Shown: positions 31,030-43,584 of the stretch, piece after piece
Numbering within the stretch: the first letter of the stretch is position 1
Layout: every line of letters begins with the position of its first letter
NCBI GenBank assembly: GCA_026260175.1
Contig: JAKCWW010000081.1
Coordinates: forward strand, 28,049-79,227
Origin: Reticulitermes lucifugus
Taxonomy: Eukaryota > Arthropoda > Insecta > Blattodea > Rhinotermitidae
DNA length: 51,179 nucleotides
Direction: 5' to 3'
Made by a program: the position numbers and the translations under genes
The notes under the pieces: model-generated
Seen by the model: only the letters and a program-made list of their open reading frames with translations
The model's database searches: none
What the model was told of the DNA's origin: nothing

Positions 31030-31160
31030 CCGAGTATTTGGTGGGAACTGGGATTCTTTTCCCGGGGTTAAAGCGGCCGGTGTGTGAAGTTTAACACTCT
31101 CCTCCATCTAGAGCTGAGGTTAATAATGAATGGAGCTGTACCTCTACTCCACATGTATGA
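31030..31160 (+). mobile_element. SINE-B 3' part
   Basis: CCCGGGGTTAAAGCGGCCGG, TCTAGAGCTGAGGTTAATAA and GAGCTGTACCTCTACTCC identify the 3' half. The head is absent. Confidence 0.7.
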
Positions 31161-31175
31161 CTTCGTGGCAGCGAT

Positions 31176-31440
31176 ATGATTGTGTTCGAGAAAAGGGTGC
31201 TGAGAAGAATGTTTGGCCGTAAGGGAAAGGAAGTAACAGGAGGGTTAGGAAGTTAACAGCGTTAACTTGTACTTGCGTCAGGTATTATTGGGATGGTGAA
31301 ATGAAGAAGACTGAGATGGGCGGAGCATGTACCGTAGCACGCATGGGAGTGAAGTGGTATGCATATTAAATTTTGGTCGTAAAATCTGAAGGAAAGGCAC
31401 TTTGGAACACCTGAGAGTTGACTAGAAAATGACATTAAAG
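31176..31440 (+). mobile_element. LINE-A reverse-transcriptase C-terminal remnant
   Basis: Plus-strand broken frames read VFEKRVLRRMFGRKGKEVTG, a TVARMG-like block and LVVKSEGK, the same region as 17814-18290. It lies between two SINE-B pieces and ends where the inverted SINE-B begins. Confidence 0.65.
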
Positions 31441-31722
31441 TTCTCCCTGTAACAGGCCATGAAGGCCCAGAAGGGGAGTACAGGTGTAGCTCTATTCATT
31501 CTTAACCTTGGCGCTAGGTGGGGGTGGTTGGACAACGCCATGCCCCGGCAGCTTTTTACCCCCCCCCCCCGGGAAATAGAACCGTTACACATTTTACAGG
31601 AGTCTGGGTGGTCATCGGGGTCGTTCTGGACGGGTATCGAAGATCTCGCCCTCCCACCGTGGTCCTAACCACGAACCGTCCAATCCGTAGCGAGTCGCTA
31701 TACGGACTACGCCATCCAAGCC
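31441..31722 (-). mobile_element. SINE-B, near full length
   Basis: Inverted AACAGGCCATGAAGGCCC, GGGGAGTACAGGTGTAGCTC, TTGGCGCTAGGTGGGGG, CGCCATGCCCCGGCAGC, a C10-12 run, then GTAGCGAGTCGCTATACGG and ACTACGCCATCC (A-box region). The B box is decayed (TCCTAACCACGAACC). Confidence 0.85.
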
Positions 31723-32574
31723 AAACAGTACTAAATGGATCTTAAAAATTGTGCGGTCGTCTGGAGAGGAGTAATCTGCTTCAGGATAGGGTACAGTGGT
31801 GGACTTTTTCAACTTGCGGTTTGCATGTATAGGAGAAGGGGAATTTCTCGACTAGCTGAGGGACTATTAGACTTTTAAGCTGGGCTGTACTCCAGAAATG
31901 TGACGGAAGTACAAAACACTCGTAATCAGATCATCAGTAACTAATTATCTGCCATATGATAGCATGCTGTATAAATTTACACAATGGGATTTGAAATTAA
32001 GGATGTGCACATTTTCGTGTGTTTTGGTTACGGACACACCGGCGTTGGTCCATATCCTCATTTGAGAGCTGTAGCATCTTTGTGTCTAATATGTGAGCCG
32101 AAGAATTCATGGACTGTCACCTAGTCGAGCAAATGTTTCATAGGGGAGAGAGTCAGTGGTGTCCACTGCTAGTTCAGTAATGAAGTTTTTCCTGGGCCCT
32201 CCTTTAAAGTTTTAACCGGTCGACAAGATATTTCTACATTCGTAGGACACAGATGTTTATTATCGTGTTCTAAAAAAAGAGCCTTCATTCAATCTTATTC
32301 TGAGGCAGCTGAATCCTCTCCAGACTCTCGCGCTCTATTTTTATAAAAATTATTTTCGTAATATTTACCGCTACGTTACTCTTGAAACCAGATTAATAGA
32401 CTCCAATTTTGTACACATTTATACAGGACGTTTCCTTTATTATTTCCCCGAGAACGGCAGCTTAAACGCGTAGAAAGCATGCATCCGCCGGCGTATCCCG
32501 TGGCATCTGCCGTGCCCTGGGAAACGATGAAAGAGACAGGCTGTTTCACGCCCACGCAGTATAAAAGTTCGGTC
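31723..32574. other. Unannotated stretch
   Basis: Nothing recognised. 32400-32570 has a raised GC block without known features. Confidence 0.5.
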
Positions 32575-32645
32575 ATTCTCAGCGACTTTAATTTAATCAG
32601 CCTAATAATGTTTTGAGAAGAGTACAAATTGCGAATTTCCACTTT
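32575..32645 (-). mobile_element. LINE-A coding fragment
   Basis: The minus strand reads EIRNLYSSQNIIRLIKLKSL and RMT, matching the HNLYSSPNIIRLIKxRRMRW block of LINE-A, then departs abruptly near 32575 into unrelated sequence. Confidence 0.55.
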
Positions 32646-34189
32646 ACATACTTCTCTCCGTTATAATATTAATTTCCGTTTCTTAATTATTGATAACGTT
32701 CTTAGATATTTCTTTTTAAGAACCCACATTTTATTTTATTTTCGTTGCGTGGGTCGTGATAAAAAATGCCGTTTTCGTTACTGGTTTCTTGCGCTTGAAA
32801 CAAAAGCAACTTAGACCCTGCATATGCGAGTCAAGACTGAGTCCCCTAAAGAAGAGTTTTGACACGATTAAGAACATTTACATATTTGAATTCAAAAGGA
32901 AGCTCTATGTCCCCAGAGAAAGTTGAAATTATTGGAACAAAACACACTCTAGTGTTTTAATTCGAGCAGGCTTTTGTGTTTAGCTATGTCATTTCATTCG
33001 TTGGTCTATCCTCTGTTCTTACAGCTTCGAATTTATTCTATCCTTTAATAGTAACTTAATTATTTCAAGCAACACGAGCCTCTTCCTTGGTTAAAAAAGA
33101 TCTGGGCTCTCTACTTATATTCTGTTACTTGGAAGTCATTTATGTTTGAATTCCTTTAGTCGAGTCCTTTCCCATCCCTCGAAGCCAGTCATATTACATT
33201 TCTCCTTAAGACTGTTTCTTTTTCGTTCGACATACGAGTATAATCCTGGTCATTACCACAAAACACTCGCTGAGTACCGTCTATCTTCTGAGTTTACGCC
33301 CTTTCCTATCACACCCCACTCCGGTCTCTTTTTAATTTGTAACCTCATCTCACTGCATAGCGTGAGTAGAAATTCCAGAGGTCTGCTTGCCAGGATTACA
33401 GCTAAGCTGGCACTCCAGGCACAGTGCCAACTCACGCCCTCTGCCGGCAGATGTCACGTACATAGTCTCCCACCAACTCACCCACAGACCCACCCCTAGA
33501 ACTCCCTAGCACATAGAAGCTAGTTTTATGACATGAGGACTATGAAGTCTGGAGGCAGTGTAATCTATTTTTGTGGATACGTGGAACGAAAGAGAGGGTG
33601 ATATTATGACTGATTTAAAAACTTCAGATAAAGTGAAAGGTATGGACGTGAAGTTACTTTTATAAGATTATCAACTTCTGTCGATAAATATTTGAGTAGT
33701 TTGTAGGCTACTCAACTTGGAATGGTCATGTTCTCTGTGTATGATTTTCGCCGATGTCTTTCTTTGTTGCTTCCTGCTGCTGTCATCTGTCTCTCCCTTT
33801 CGTGTTCTCGTTTATCTCTGCATGTAACTTTAACATCGGTTTACACACACAAAAGTCTCTCGGAACATTCGGTAAGCAAAGAGCTTTTATATTCAAACTG
33901 ATCCCTGTCCTTCAGTTTTGTTGCATAAAGCAAGATAACGTAAGCACGGAACCAAACGTTCTTTCTTTCATATTTCATGCAAACTAACTCAAATTTGAAC
34001 CTTGGAGAAGTTCAAAGATAAATCCCGTGATCTATAAATTTATGTGGAGATCGGAAAACTGAGAGAATTTGGAGAAAGAAAATTGTGTTTGCTTTTCGTG
34101 AAGGAAACTTGTCGAGAAGTCAACCTGTTTAATTGATTTCATTTCAGTCTAACTCCAGTCTAGAGAATGACTACTGTCAACACTACTGC
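32646..34189. other. Unannotated stretch
   Basis: The plus-strand frame 33146-33499 (117 codons) overlaps a minus-strand frame and shows no domain I recognise. No repeat family identified. Confidence 0.5.
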
Positions 34190-34199
34190 GATAATGATA

Positions 34200-34230
<31 letters not shown>
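34190..34230. repeat. (AAT)n microsatellite
   Basis: AAT units, interrupted at the left. Confidence 0.95.
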
Positions 34231-34483
34231 GCAGAATGTGATCAAAGGAAAAGGAGATGGGCGGGAATGTAACAGGGTGTGATGTTGGCAGAGGTGGGAA
34301 TAATATTGAAATGGGCCTGTAAAACATGTATGAGATGAAACTGTGTATTGTGTTATCAGCGAAGGGACTTGTGATGAGCTCTTTTGAGCAAGGTAATAAA
34401 TTTTGTTTCCGTAAAAGTTTGTGAATTTTGTGACCGAGTGCCTTTCAGCTTTAAAAAAACATTGGTGCGAATAATAATAATAA

Positions 34484-34633
34484 TAACTAACTAAACTAAC
34501 TCCATGGAGCAGAGTCCTTCTTGAAAAGCTAACAGGTCGTCACAGCTAGTCAAGAAATTCCTCGCGTTTTATGGAACCCGAAGGTTCATTACCGCACTCA
34601 CAAGAGCCCGCCACCTGTCCCTATAATAATATA

Positions 34634-34664
<31 letters not shown>

Positions 34665-34666
34665 AA
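34484..34666 (-). mobile_element. LINE-A 3' end, bordered by AAT microsatellites
   Basis: Tail AACTAACTAAACTAACTCC, then ATGGAGCAGAGTCCTTCTTG, AAAGCTAACAGGTCGTC, TTTATGGAACCCGAAGGTTC. On the minus strand the last codons read [17 protein letters not shown] followed by a stop. Upstream of that the sequence is an AAT run (34622-34666) instead of more coding sequence, and another AAT run abuts the tail (34472-34484). Confidence 0.75.
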
Positions 34667-35079
34667 CAGGAAAATACAACGATACTGCACAATTACTTGA
34701 CAGAGGAAGGAAAACCATCAAGAAGATACAAAATATAATGAAATTAATTGCAAATATCCGAACTAAATTAAAACCACAATTCACATGAAATGTCTGTGAC
34801 TGAACTACAACGTAACATCTGTTAAAGAGTTCTGATTTATTTAGTAAAAATATCTACATCTGACAGATCCTTAATCAAAAGACACCTCCCATTAAAAGTA
34901 CCACTATACTTGCTGATGGCATTAGCTGCCAAAGTGCATCTAGCGGAAGGACAGTTGGCGACGCTTACAGTCAACGCGAAAAAAGATCTCTGAAACTTTG
35001 GTATAATTTGAAACGCCTGACACGGCTGTCAGTCCTCGGAAGAAATTACTGAACTTTTTCCCTTTGAAACTTAATAACA
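34667..35079. other. Unannotated stretch
   Basis: Nothing recognised. Confidence 0.5.

Positions 35080-35120
<41 letters not shown>
35080..35120. repeat. (AAT)n microsatellite
   Basis: About thirteen tandem units. It yields poly-leucine or poly-isoleucine chance frames on the minus strand. Confidence 0.95.
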
Positions 35121-35121
<1 letters not shown>

Positions 35122-35191
35122 GGCCTAACGACGACCACAACAATGAAGGCTCTAACTAAAATTGCATGTATAAAAATAAATTGAATTTGTC

Positions 35192-35445
35192 CCTGGGCAC
35201 TCCATAAAGACATATGGGGACATACATTTGTATCTTCATTTATTCTTAACTTCGGTACCATATTAAGGTCAGCGGTCAGGTCACGCCTCGGCCGGTTTAC
35301 CCCTGGGGAATATCTCCCTGGCATCAACTGAGTATGAGGCTGGGTGGGCCCCAGAGCAGGTCTCCACACTACAATCGAAGAAGAGAGCAATCTATTACCC
35401 CTTCCGGGTGTGACACCGTGATTTCTCAGTCGTCTAGACTGCACC
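35192..35445 (-). mobile_element. SINE-B copy, head decayed
   Basis: Inverted blocks TTATTCTTAACTTCGGTACC, GGTCACGCCTCGGCCGG, TTTACCCCTGGGGAATATC, GAGTATGAGGCTGGGTGGGC, CCCAGAGCAGGTCT. The tRNA-like head is barely recognisable. Confidence 0.75.
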
Positions 35446-36181
35446 TTAGTCACAAAATCCAATGGCCTATCGTTTCTCCTATTCATTTACTGATGCAATT
35501 GTTCCGGAAAAGGAAAATTCATGCTTGCAGGTATAGTGCGAAACTCTTTCGAAAGGCTTGTGTCTTACATATTCCTGAATGGAAAATTTGTAGGCCCAAT
35601 ACTCATGGCCTTGTACTAGCATAGTCTAGGAGTACTGTCGTGTGAAAAGTGACGCAGCCGTGTTCTATTCTTTAATTGAGTCTTGAAAATATTCTCTCTG
35701 AATTTGGCGGTTATAACTTTCCATTAACATAAATCGAATTTGAAGCATTACTCTTTAATTTCCATTCTGTCTCCCTAAGCTACCTGTTATTCTATCCCCT
35801 GCCCTACCTATCTGCAACCGGCAGCTTCTTAATCCCACAGATGTATAGGCCTACTTTTTTTAAAACAAATTGCTTTAGTTGTATTTTGTGTGCTCAAATT
35901 ATGACTTTCTCCTTTTCCTTTCCAGCCCTGTTTTGTCATCTGTTTCGCTGTCAAAAGAAAGACTTAGTCGTAATACTGTACTGAATTGTAAATACGGAAG
36001 GAAAATTTTATCCCTGCGTGAATCCATATCAGTTGTTTCTTGTGTGGAAATTCCCAGCGTAAGATGGAGTTATATAACGAGGCAGCGAACAGTTTTTAAA
36101 CCATAATGAACAACAACAACAACAAAGTTGGTATTAAATCTGAAATTAATTATTTGATTAGTAAAGTTTCTAACTGTGTCA
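35446..36181. other. Unannotated stretch
   Basis: No gene or repeat family recognised. A short ACA-rich run lies at 36107-36125. Confidence 0.5.
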
Positions 36182-36400
36182 CGAACTAAGCAACTCGACG
36201 GAACAAAGGCATTCTGGAAAAACTAATACCTTCTCATCTAGTTTAAAAGAATTTCCTTCATTTTGTGGAACCTGAAGGTTTACTGCAGTCCTTATAACAT
36301 TCCGCCACTGATGCCTATCGTAAACCACATGAACCCAGTCCACACCCTCCCCTCCTTTATCCTGAATATCTGTTTTCTTAATATCTTCCCTTTTATACCC
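36182..36400 (-). mobile_element. LINE-A 3' end, old
   Basis: Diverged order ACTAAGCAACT, GGAACAAAGGCATTCTGG, AAAAGAATTTCCTTCATTTTG, TGGAACCTGAAGGTTTACTG, ACATTCCGCCACTGATGCC and CCAGTCCACACCC matches the family end to end. Confidence 0.6.
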
Positions 36401-36609
36401 CTGTGTTCCAAGTGGGTCCTTTCCTTAACATGTTTCACCAAAAGTACTCTAATACTCGTTCAACTGCTGGCCTACAGAGACCCGTGACATTCCAAATTCT
36501 GAATCTCATTCCCCATTTTCCGTTGCTTTTGAGAAGGAAAGGAAAATCATAAACACAATATTTAGGGAATATGCCAAGTTCCTGAGCATTAAACCAACTG
36601 GCAAAAGAA

Positions 36610-36660
36610 CTCTTTTGCCCGAGGACGGGGACCGATTCTGTCCCCGAAACCTTGTGTTGC
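36610..36660 (+). repeat. Hammerhead-like motif, U4 changed
   Basis: CCGAGGACGGGGACCGATTC then TGTCCCCGAAACCTTGTG: stem II GGGGAC/GTCCCC is perfect (6 pairs), GAAAC intact, but core CTGAGGA is CCGAGGA and stem III ACCT is not self-complementary. The 3' flank shares ATGGACAAAGT with the 46395 copy. Confidence 0.55.
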
Positions 36661-39600
36661 AACTTTTATTGTGAAAACGGTGCAATGGACAAAGTTTAAA
36701 GATTGGTTAGAAATACGTTATAACATCTTAAGGATCCTGTGAATTTGTTTTGATTTTACAGAGTTTAGTCAAATCAGTTAACATTATTTTTACCTGTGTC
36801 ACTAAAATGAGAACTGCATATATAAGCGCATATGAAGTTTAAGGCCTTGAGTTCGAATTCCATTTAGTGTATGATGTATGTTGACCTTTATCTGTGTTGT
36901 GAATAGCCAGAAGTCATGCTTTGTGTCAGTTTTCCATATGAGAGTTCTACCTACTGAACAAATTATATTAGTTGAATTTCTATTAAAGAAAGGGATACCC
37001 AAAATTCCATAGAGAAAACTCTAGTTTTAAATTTCTTCGTAGGAGTATCGGCAGGTTCAACACCACTAATGCCACAGCCCGTCATTGGATGCGTTCCTGA
37101 TACACCTCCTTTCACCTCTCATCCTCACAATTATTCTCCTTAAGGTTCATATTAATGTTATCCTATGAATGTATTTATTGACAAAAGGAAAGAAGCGAAG
37201 AAAGGAGAAGCAGAAAAAGAAAATGAAACATGAATCTATAACATAAGAAGAAAATTTTATTCTGACTTCTACGGCCTGTTAATACCAACATCGCATCAAA
37301 GTCGAGAGGTCAGAATACTTTTGTATTCGCAGTTTTGTTGGCGCAAAATTGGCACCGATGTTCTGCTGTCGTGACTTAGGTTTTTTTATGGTGTTCCTGC
37401 CCTTGCATGAAATGGGATAACAAATTGAGCCTCGACAGACCATTTCCACATTTTTTCAGTTAATTTTTCACTAGCAATCGTATCATTCAATGCCATACTA
37501 TCTGAGCCACTAATAGTGTCGTTAAATATAAACTATAAATATAAAAAAATTGCTGCCTATTGTCCATACCTGCAGGTTATCGGCCAAGTGTAACATGAGA
37601 CGCTGTTCAGGGCCTGGTATTAGGCCTACTGCTTGACCATTCAAAATTAGCTTTGTAGAGAATGAAAAAAACGTGTATCCGGCAGCTACAGGAAGTGGAT
37701 ATGACATGTTTGAGAGATCCCTGAATTTGCCTGACTAAAATCACGAAATGTGTAAAGGGTAGGTTTTGGATCGGGTGACTCCCGAACTGAATCCAGATGA
37801 ATTACCATTGTGCGTGCCAGCTCGGTAAATCGCTGTCTTGCACTCTTCCGGTTTTTGTGGCTCAGTAATAATTTCAAGGAGCAGGACATTAAGTGGGCAT
37901 ATAGCACGCATGTAGAAATGATAACTGTATGTAAAACTTTAGTCGTGAGCTGTCAGGATAAAGGCCACCTAGATGCAGACAGATATTAATGAAATGAAGC
38001 TTAAGGATGCGGAACACATTAAGCTGATGCAGGGACACGTTGATGAACCTTCGGATTTGCTACGAGACGGAGTGTTTATTGATTAGCTCAGCAACTTCGC
38101 AACTTTTCAAGAGAAGACTCAGCACGTTTTGAGTTGGTTATCAGCAGGCTAATCAGTGTCTTCTAAATTCCGCGTTGATCTCCACGCACCTTAAAACAGC
38201 TCAGGTAGTGATGAAAGCAAAGCCCCTAAAAGCTACCTAATGTTTTTTATTTGCCAGTAGCTGTGCAATGTTCATTATGACCCACCAGAAGTGACAGCGT
38301 TTACCGGTATTGAAGTTGTTCAGTGTAATTGTGATATCTTCTACATACTGTCACACTATGAACAGTCAAAGTTCATGCACAAGCGACTTCTCATGTTCCC
38401 GCAGGAGTGTCTCGAATAATACGGCCTATCTGACACGTCATGTCTATTGGTTGTGTGGTCGATGTTTTCTGCGTGAGTTGTGACTGTATGCTCCCCTGAT
38501 TTAATTACGTGTTTACCAATCAGCGTAAAAGCATTAATGGTCTGTAATAGCGAGGGTAACTTTTTAAAGTACAGGATGTTTCAAATGTGTGCTCATAATT
38601 TTCAGACGTTGTTGGTGTGGTAAATTGGAGTATGAAATATAAATAAATAGTTTTTATGGTTGTGTCTTTGAACAGACTGTATTCTGGGATGTGACGCATT
38701 GCAGAGTGGTAGAATTTACTGACTTTTCGGCAGAATTTCTTACATCGATTTTCATGGTACAAGTTAGAGGAAGACAATTGAACTGAAAGAGCTAATGTTT
38801 AAAATTCCATTTATTGTTAATTGGTAGAAGCCTTTGGGATACTGTTGTATTATCCGAGGCTCTTGGCGCATCATAAAGAGTAGTTCGCTGAAACGGATTC
38901 AGTTTTATGCCATCGTAGGAGAAACCATTTACAAGGACCAAGAACTGTTCTTTAACCTGAATAATTCAGTAGCCACAAGTGAATTTAAGGACATTCCTAT
39001 TAAGCAACAGTTGTACTGAGATGAATAATTCGTTCTATGCACGATTTTTTTCAAAGAAATCTTGTTTTCTTACTGTGTCCACAAATAGTCGGTTTTAAAT
39101 TTAGAGAGATGGCGGGCCACTGCTTTTTCACTGATCTCTTATACCAAATGAATCCAGACCAGCAGCAAGAGGTAACTCATGCTTAAGTTGGAAGGGGTTA
39201 ATATTAGTTAAAAAGTGCAAACAGACCGCAGCATGATTCGCCAAATAAACTGCAACTTATTTCATAACGAAAACTAGCCATGTTTGGTCATATCACGGGC
39301 TGTCATTAAATTCACACGATCCTCCACGGCATCTTTCATCGGCTGTTCCTTTATTCTTAGAGCAAACCAAGAGTTGCTTCTATCTGCTAGAGTGCTGCCA
39401 TCCGGTTGTGTTATGTCATATGTTTGATGCTCAAATGTATCATCATCAACTCCTATTTTACAGAGAACATACTGTCTCGATTATGAAAACGGATTCTTCG
39501 ACCTCAGCAGTTACGTCACAGAGAAGGGTCTACCGTCACCACGGAACCTGGGGTGTGACCCACTCGGTCACACAAGGGTATTATGTATAAGGAGATATGC

Positions 39601-40534
39601 TGGACGTATAATTCCAACTCTTGTGTGCCCCAACTAATAAGTGTTGAACCATCTGACCTGTTCTCTATTAAATGTGTTGGTCATGCCATTACAGTCAAAG
39701 CCGCTTACATTTTATGTATAACTGATAGGAGTATAATTGATACTCATACAGTGTCCACTGCAGCAGAAAGATTACGGTGCGAGAAAAACATATATTCTTG
39801 TCTTTGATAGCGATGACTAGAAAAGGGCAACTGCGAGGGATACATGAAGCACATATTTTGTACTAGAAAGTGGTTTATATGTGTCACAGGTTACAGTTGT
39901 GGTTGTACTGCTTAAGTTTGAAATTATGTCCGACAACGTTTACGTAAAATAGGGTACATGGTTATGCTAATGGAAATATACTTAGAAATTAAATACTGGT
40001 TTATGTAATTATTAGTTACAAGCCACCTGCCTGTCTAATTATGGGCTACCACAATATTCATGCGCCACTTCACAGCCTATTTCATAATTTTTCTTCGCTT
40101 ATGATGATTTATTAACTCATTACTCTAATGGCTGTTCAGGTATTGTGGTTTAAACACATCTGAAATCCATCGTTTTTACCTCAGAAAATCCCTGTCAATA
40201 CAGTAATCATCCTCACTTAAAGATGGCCATTTTTAAAGTTTCTTTCAATTTCTACACAGTACACTTTAATATACTTTACCGTACTTTTGCAACAGATTTA
40301 CAATTATCATGACTTTTCCTTTGAAAGGTACCTCGCTTCTTTCATCCGTGCGCCGCCATTCGGTATTTTTATCTAAGCAGAGTTGTAATATCTAAATAAT
40401 TATAGAAACTATGCACTTAACGAAACAGTTACTATATTGAATCGACAATTAAGTTGTGGCTGTTTAGTGTATGGAGCTTGGCTGCTTCTATTTTCTCTAA
40501 GAAAATAATCAGTTTTATTTATGAGTAATATGAT
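36661..40534. other. Long unannotated AT-rich stretch
   Basis: Nearly 4 kb with no recognised gene. 37060-37170 (CAGCCCGTCATTGGATGCG ... ATTAATGTTATCCTATGAA) faintly resembles a LINE-A 3' end on the minus strand. Open frames at 37686-37907, 38520-38777 and 39408-39807 carry no signature. Confidence 0.45.
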
Positions 40535-40575
40535 TACACTGAAGATGGAACAGTTAGGCTTCTGTGAAACATAAG
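40535..40575 (+). repeat. Weak hammerhead-like motif
   Basis: CTGAAGATGGAACAGTTAGG then CTTCTGTGAAACATAAGG: core and GAAAC are intact, but stem II would need ACAG/CTGT offset from the core, and stems I and III do not pair. Confidence 0.35.
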
Positions 40576-41672
40576 GATGCTGTAGCACGAGGTACTTAAC
40601 ACTGATTGTATTGCGCCGTGCAACCAGTCTCACTTTTATTGTCGGAGTTAGTATTTCAGAAGTCATAAATCCCACCATGTTAGTAGCTCAGAAATCTAAT
40701 TTACGTTTTAATCTTTCAAAGAGTAGAAGAATAAGAACCGGGGGGTGTTAAAATTAGTATAAATTATGTATAAAAATTCTGTTTCTATGTATGTATGTAT
40801 GTATCTACCTATCTATCAATCTATATCTATCTATCTATTTATCTATCCGCGAAAGAAGTCAGTTTGTGCTCCTTAAAATACGTAAAATGGTAACTAACTG
40901 TCTCTTACCAGACTTGTACGAAACATATAAATCCAGTGTGTGGAAGAATGCAGTGTTTGAATGTTGAACGTGTTGGTGCAATTTGTGACCACTGAAGTTT
41001 AAGGGATTAAACATGTCTTAACCTCTTCAAGAACAGTGGTAACTATATATACTTCCTTTTTAACGTCCAAATCTCTTGGATTTTGCCCCGAGCTTTTCAG
41101 AAATAACAGCGATTATTTTCGTAAATGTCATTACCAATTGCTGTTTGCAATGGAGAAACAAAATTCCCTCAGTGAGGTATAAAGTGAAGTCTTAAACCTA
41201 ATTTATATAAACGTCGTACTTTGACGGCCTAAGTGCCTAAATTTAAAATAATTCATTCGACTTATTTTATTGTAGACTCTCGCATGGAATTTTAAAGACT
41301 GTTGTATAGTGGGTAGATCGACAAATCGAATAAAGGAAACTGCCTTCTTATTATGCGTTCATTGTGCACGCCTTGACAATGAGGTTTTACAAACACAATA
41401 ATTTTGGAGCAATATTTCAGTGAAATTATAAAATTATTTCTCGAGTCTACCCTCTGCATTACGGTTGTCTCCACACTGCCAATCTGTATGGTGTAAGTAA
41501 CATGCATTTCTTGAGCAGCGACAAGTCTGTGATTATCCTTACTTCTCTTATGAAGAGGGTAGGACTCTTATAGGACTTATGACAGCAAAGTGCTGAGTCG
41601 AAACTTTGTACCTAAGCGGCAGAAAAAAACATAACGACGCGAAAACTTCATAATGAGGAGTTTCGTTGTTAT
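40576..41672. other. Unannotated stretch
   Basis: Contains a TATG/CTAT tetranucleotide run (40785-40847). At 41590-41630 a CAGCAAAGTGCTGAGTCGAAAC string vaguely recalls the hammerhead family, but the core is absent. Confidence 0.45.
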
Positions 41673-41964
41673 TGGGGGCAGATAGTGTAATCGATATCGC
41701 GACTCGCTACAGGCTCGACGGTTCGGTGTTCGAAGCCCTGTAGGAGCAAGAGTTTTTTACTTCTCCACACCCGTCCAGACCAGCCCTGGGGCCCACTTAG
41801 CTTCGTGTAAAATGGGCACCGCGGACCTTTCGCGGGGGCAAAGCAGAAGCGACGTGGCTTTGACCATCCAACCCTATCTAGCGCCGAGGTTAAGAATGAG
41901 TACAGCTAAACCTGTACTCCCCCTCTGTGCTTGCATGGTCTGTTCAGGGGAGACCTTTACCCTT
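41673..41964 (+). mobile_element. SINE-B, near full length
   Basis: Head GATAGTGTAATCGATATCGC, GACTCGCTACAGGCTCGACGG, B box GTTCGAAGCCC, then CCAGACCAGCCCTGGGGCCC, ACTTAGCTTCG, ATGGGCACCGCGGACC, TCTAGCGCCGAGGTTAAGAA, GTACTCCCCCTCTGTGC and a 3' end GACCTTTACCCTTTACG. One of the best-preserved plus-strand copies. Confidence 0.9.
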
Positions 41965-43440
41965 TACGTTTTTATTAGGGCTATGAAATAAAATATTATT
42001 ACATTGGCAGTACATGTAGAACACATGGAGAGACTAAAAATATATTGAATATTCTAGATACATACATGGTATGTATGGGAAGATAATATTAAAGCTGATC
42101 TTTGAAAAGAATGTTGGTTTTGGGCGGGATTTATCTGTCTCTAGGAGGGCAGGCCAGACCTACTAAACAAGATGAAATAAAGGCAGGGAATCTATATGCT
42201 AGCTAAGCTACTGTTAAATTCTCCATGGACTTGTGCTTCAACTTGTTTTGAATATGTGTTTGTAGGACTGAAGGTGATTGGTTGGCTTGGCTGCAGTTGC
42301 TTTGTGGTTCATTCTTTTTTGTTTTTACTAGCAGTATTGCTACTGGTTTAACTCATTGCAACTTCAGGAATTTAGGAATACTCGTAATTATGAGTGAAGA
42401 AAACGTGGCTGCTTCATTTGTCTGACTGGACATTCCCGCATTTCATAAGTGACTGCTGTGGGCTGAACGACCGGGGTTCAGTTCCTGGCAGTGGCAAGAC
42501 ATTTTCTTTTCTTTCCGCATTTATAACTGCTCTGGCTGCCGCCCAACTTTCTGCCAAGTACAGAAGGTGTAAATCGTTTAAACTTTGGACACGAACACAC
42601 CTCTATCTAGTGGCCAGACTACGCAAGCATCGGGCTTCACCTCCACTCACTCCTGCACCTTCGTGGCACGGTAGTTGGTCGCAGAGACATTTTCGATTTA
42701 CGTTTTTCGTTTTTCGTGCTTCATATCAAACTCAGGTCTGCTGTTATGAACCTGAAGTTTGGAGGTACTTTAAAGCCTCTTTCCCCAGGCTGCATTAACT
42801 GCGGCTGATTCCTCTATTCAGTGACGTTCAGGGGTTGTCTGTACCCTCTTCTCATGCATAAGTTTATATCCCTGGGTCTCAGACGTCAATATCGGAACAC
42901 AGAAGTGAATTTCAAACAACCGATTGCTCCTTTGAGCAGTTTGTAAAAAACCAGGAAGGACACAGTGTGTTCTACATAGACAATGATTTTTTTAAAGGCT
43001 TACTTACAAACTGTGCTTCTATACTCTCGTAAGGCTTCACCGTATTCTTGCCTTTTATATTCATATTTTTATACCGAAATTATGTTTCGGAATTAAAATT
43101 ACTCAATTCTTGGTGTATCTCTTATAAAACCTAATAACTCTTGAGATGATTTTTTTTTGCATTTATCAGAAAGTAAGAATTCATATTTTGAATTTTCAAA
43201 TGAAGCGGCGTAATAAAATAGTGTTACTTGTCAATCAGAATTTAGGACATATGTATTAAAACCAACCAATATGACTTTAGACCATTGTTAAAAAGCATTC
43301 AAAATATATTTAATCTACAACACTAATTACGAAATTGGAAAGACCCTTACACCAAATTTATAAAGAGGTCCATATCAGTTTCGGAGCTGTAATTGTTTTG
43401 GGTGTCTGTTTATTGGAGGCGAAAATTTTGTGTTAGCAGG
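41965..43440. other. Unannotated stretch
   Basis: A GGGTTCAGTTCC (about 42475) resembles a B box in a region with CTGCTGTGGGCTGAACGACC, possibly a decayed tRNA-like head. Nothing else recognised. Confidence 0.45.
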
Positions 43441-43560
43441 ACTAATTCCCTCTGGAGAAATTTGTCAGAGACTTTACCGCCTTTTATGGTACACAAAGTC
43501 CTTACCGTGTCCACAATCTCCTACCACTTGACCGCATCCTAAACCAGATGAAATTAGATT
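43441..43560 (-). mobile_element. Possible LINE-A 3' fragment
   Basis: GAAATTTGTCAGAGACTTTACC, CCTTTTATGGTACACAAAG, TCCTTACCGTGTCCACAATC and CTACCACTTG loosely follow the family order (AAATTCCTCGC, TTTTATGGAACC, TTACCGCACTCAC, CCGCCACCTG). Highly diverged. Confidence 0.35.
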
Positions 43561-43584
43561 TCAGGCTTCCGCCGGGATGTTAAT

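Noticed and set aside
35046-35486. 146-codon minus-strand open frame
   Set aside because: Made of SINE-B translation plus poly-isoleucine from the AAT microsatellite.
41575-41635. Hammerhead motif near GAGTCGAAACTTTG
   Set aside because: CTGANGA is absent upstream at a suitable distance (nearest is CTTATGA) and stem II does not pair.
42430-42500. tRNA-like head around GGGTTCAGTTCC
   Set aside because: Only a B-box-like string; A box and body are not identifiable.
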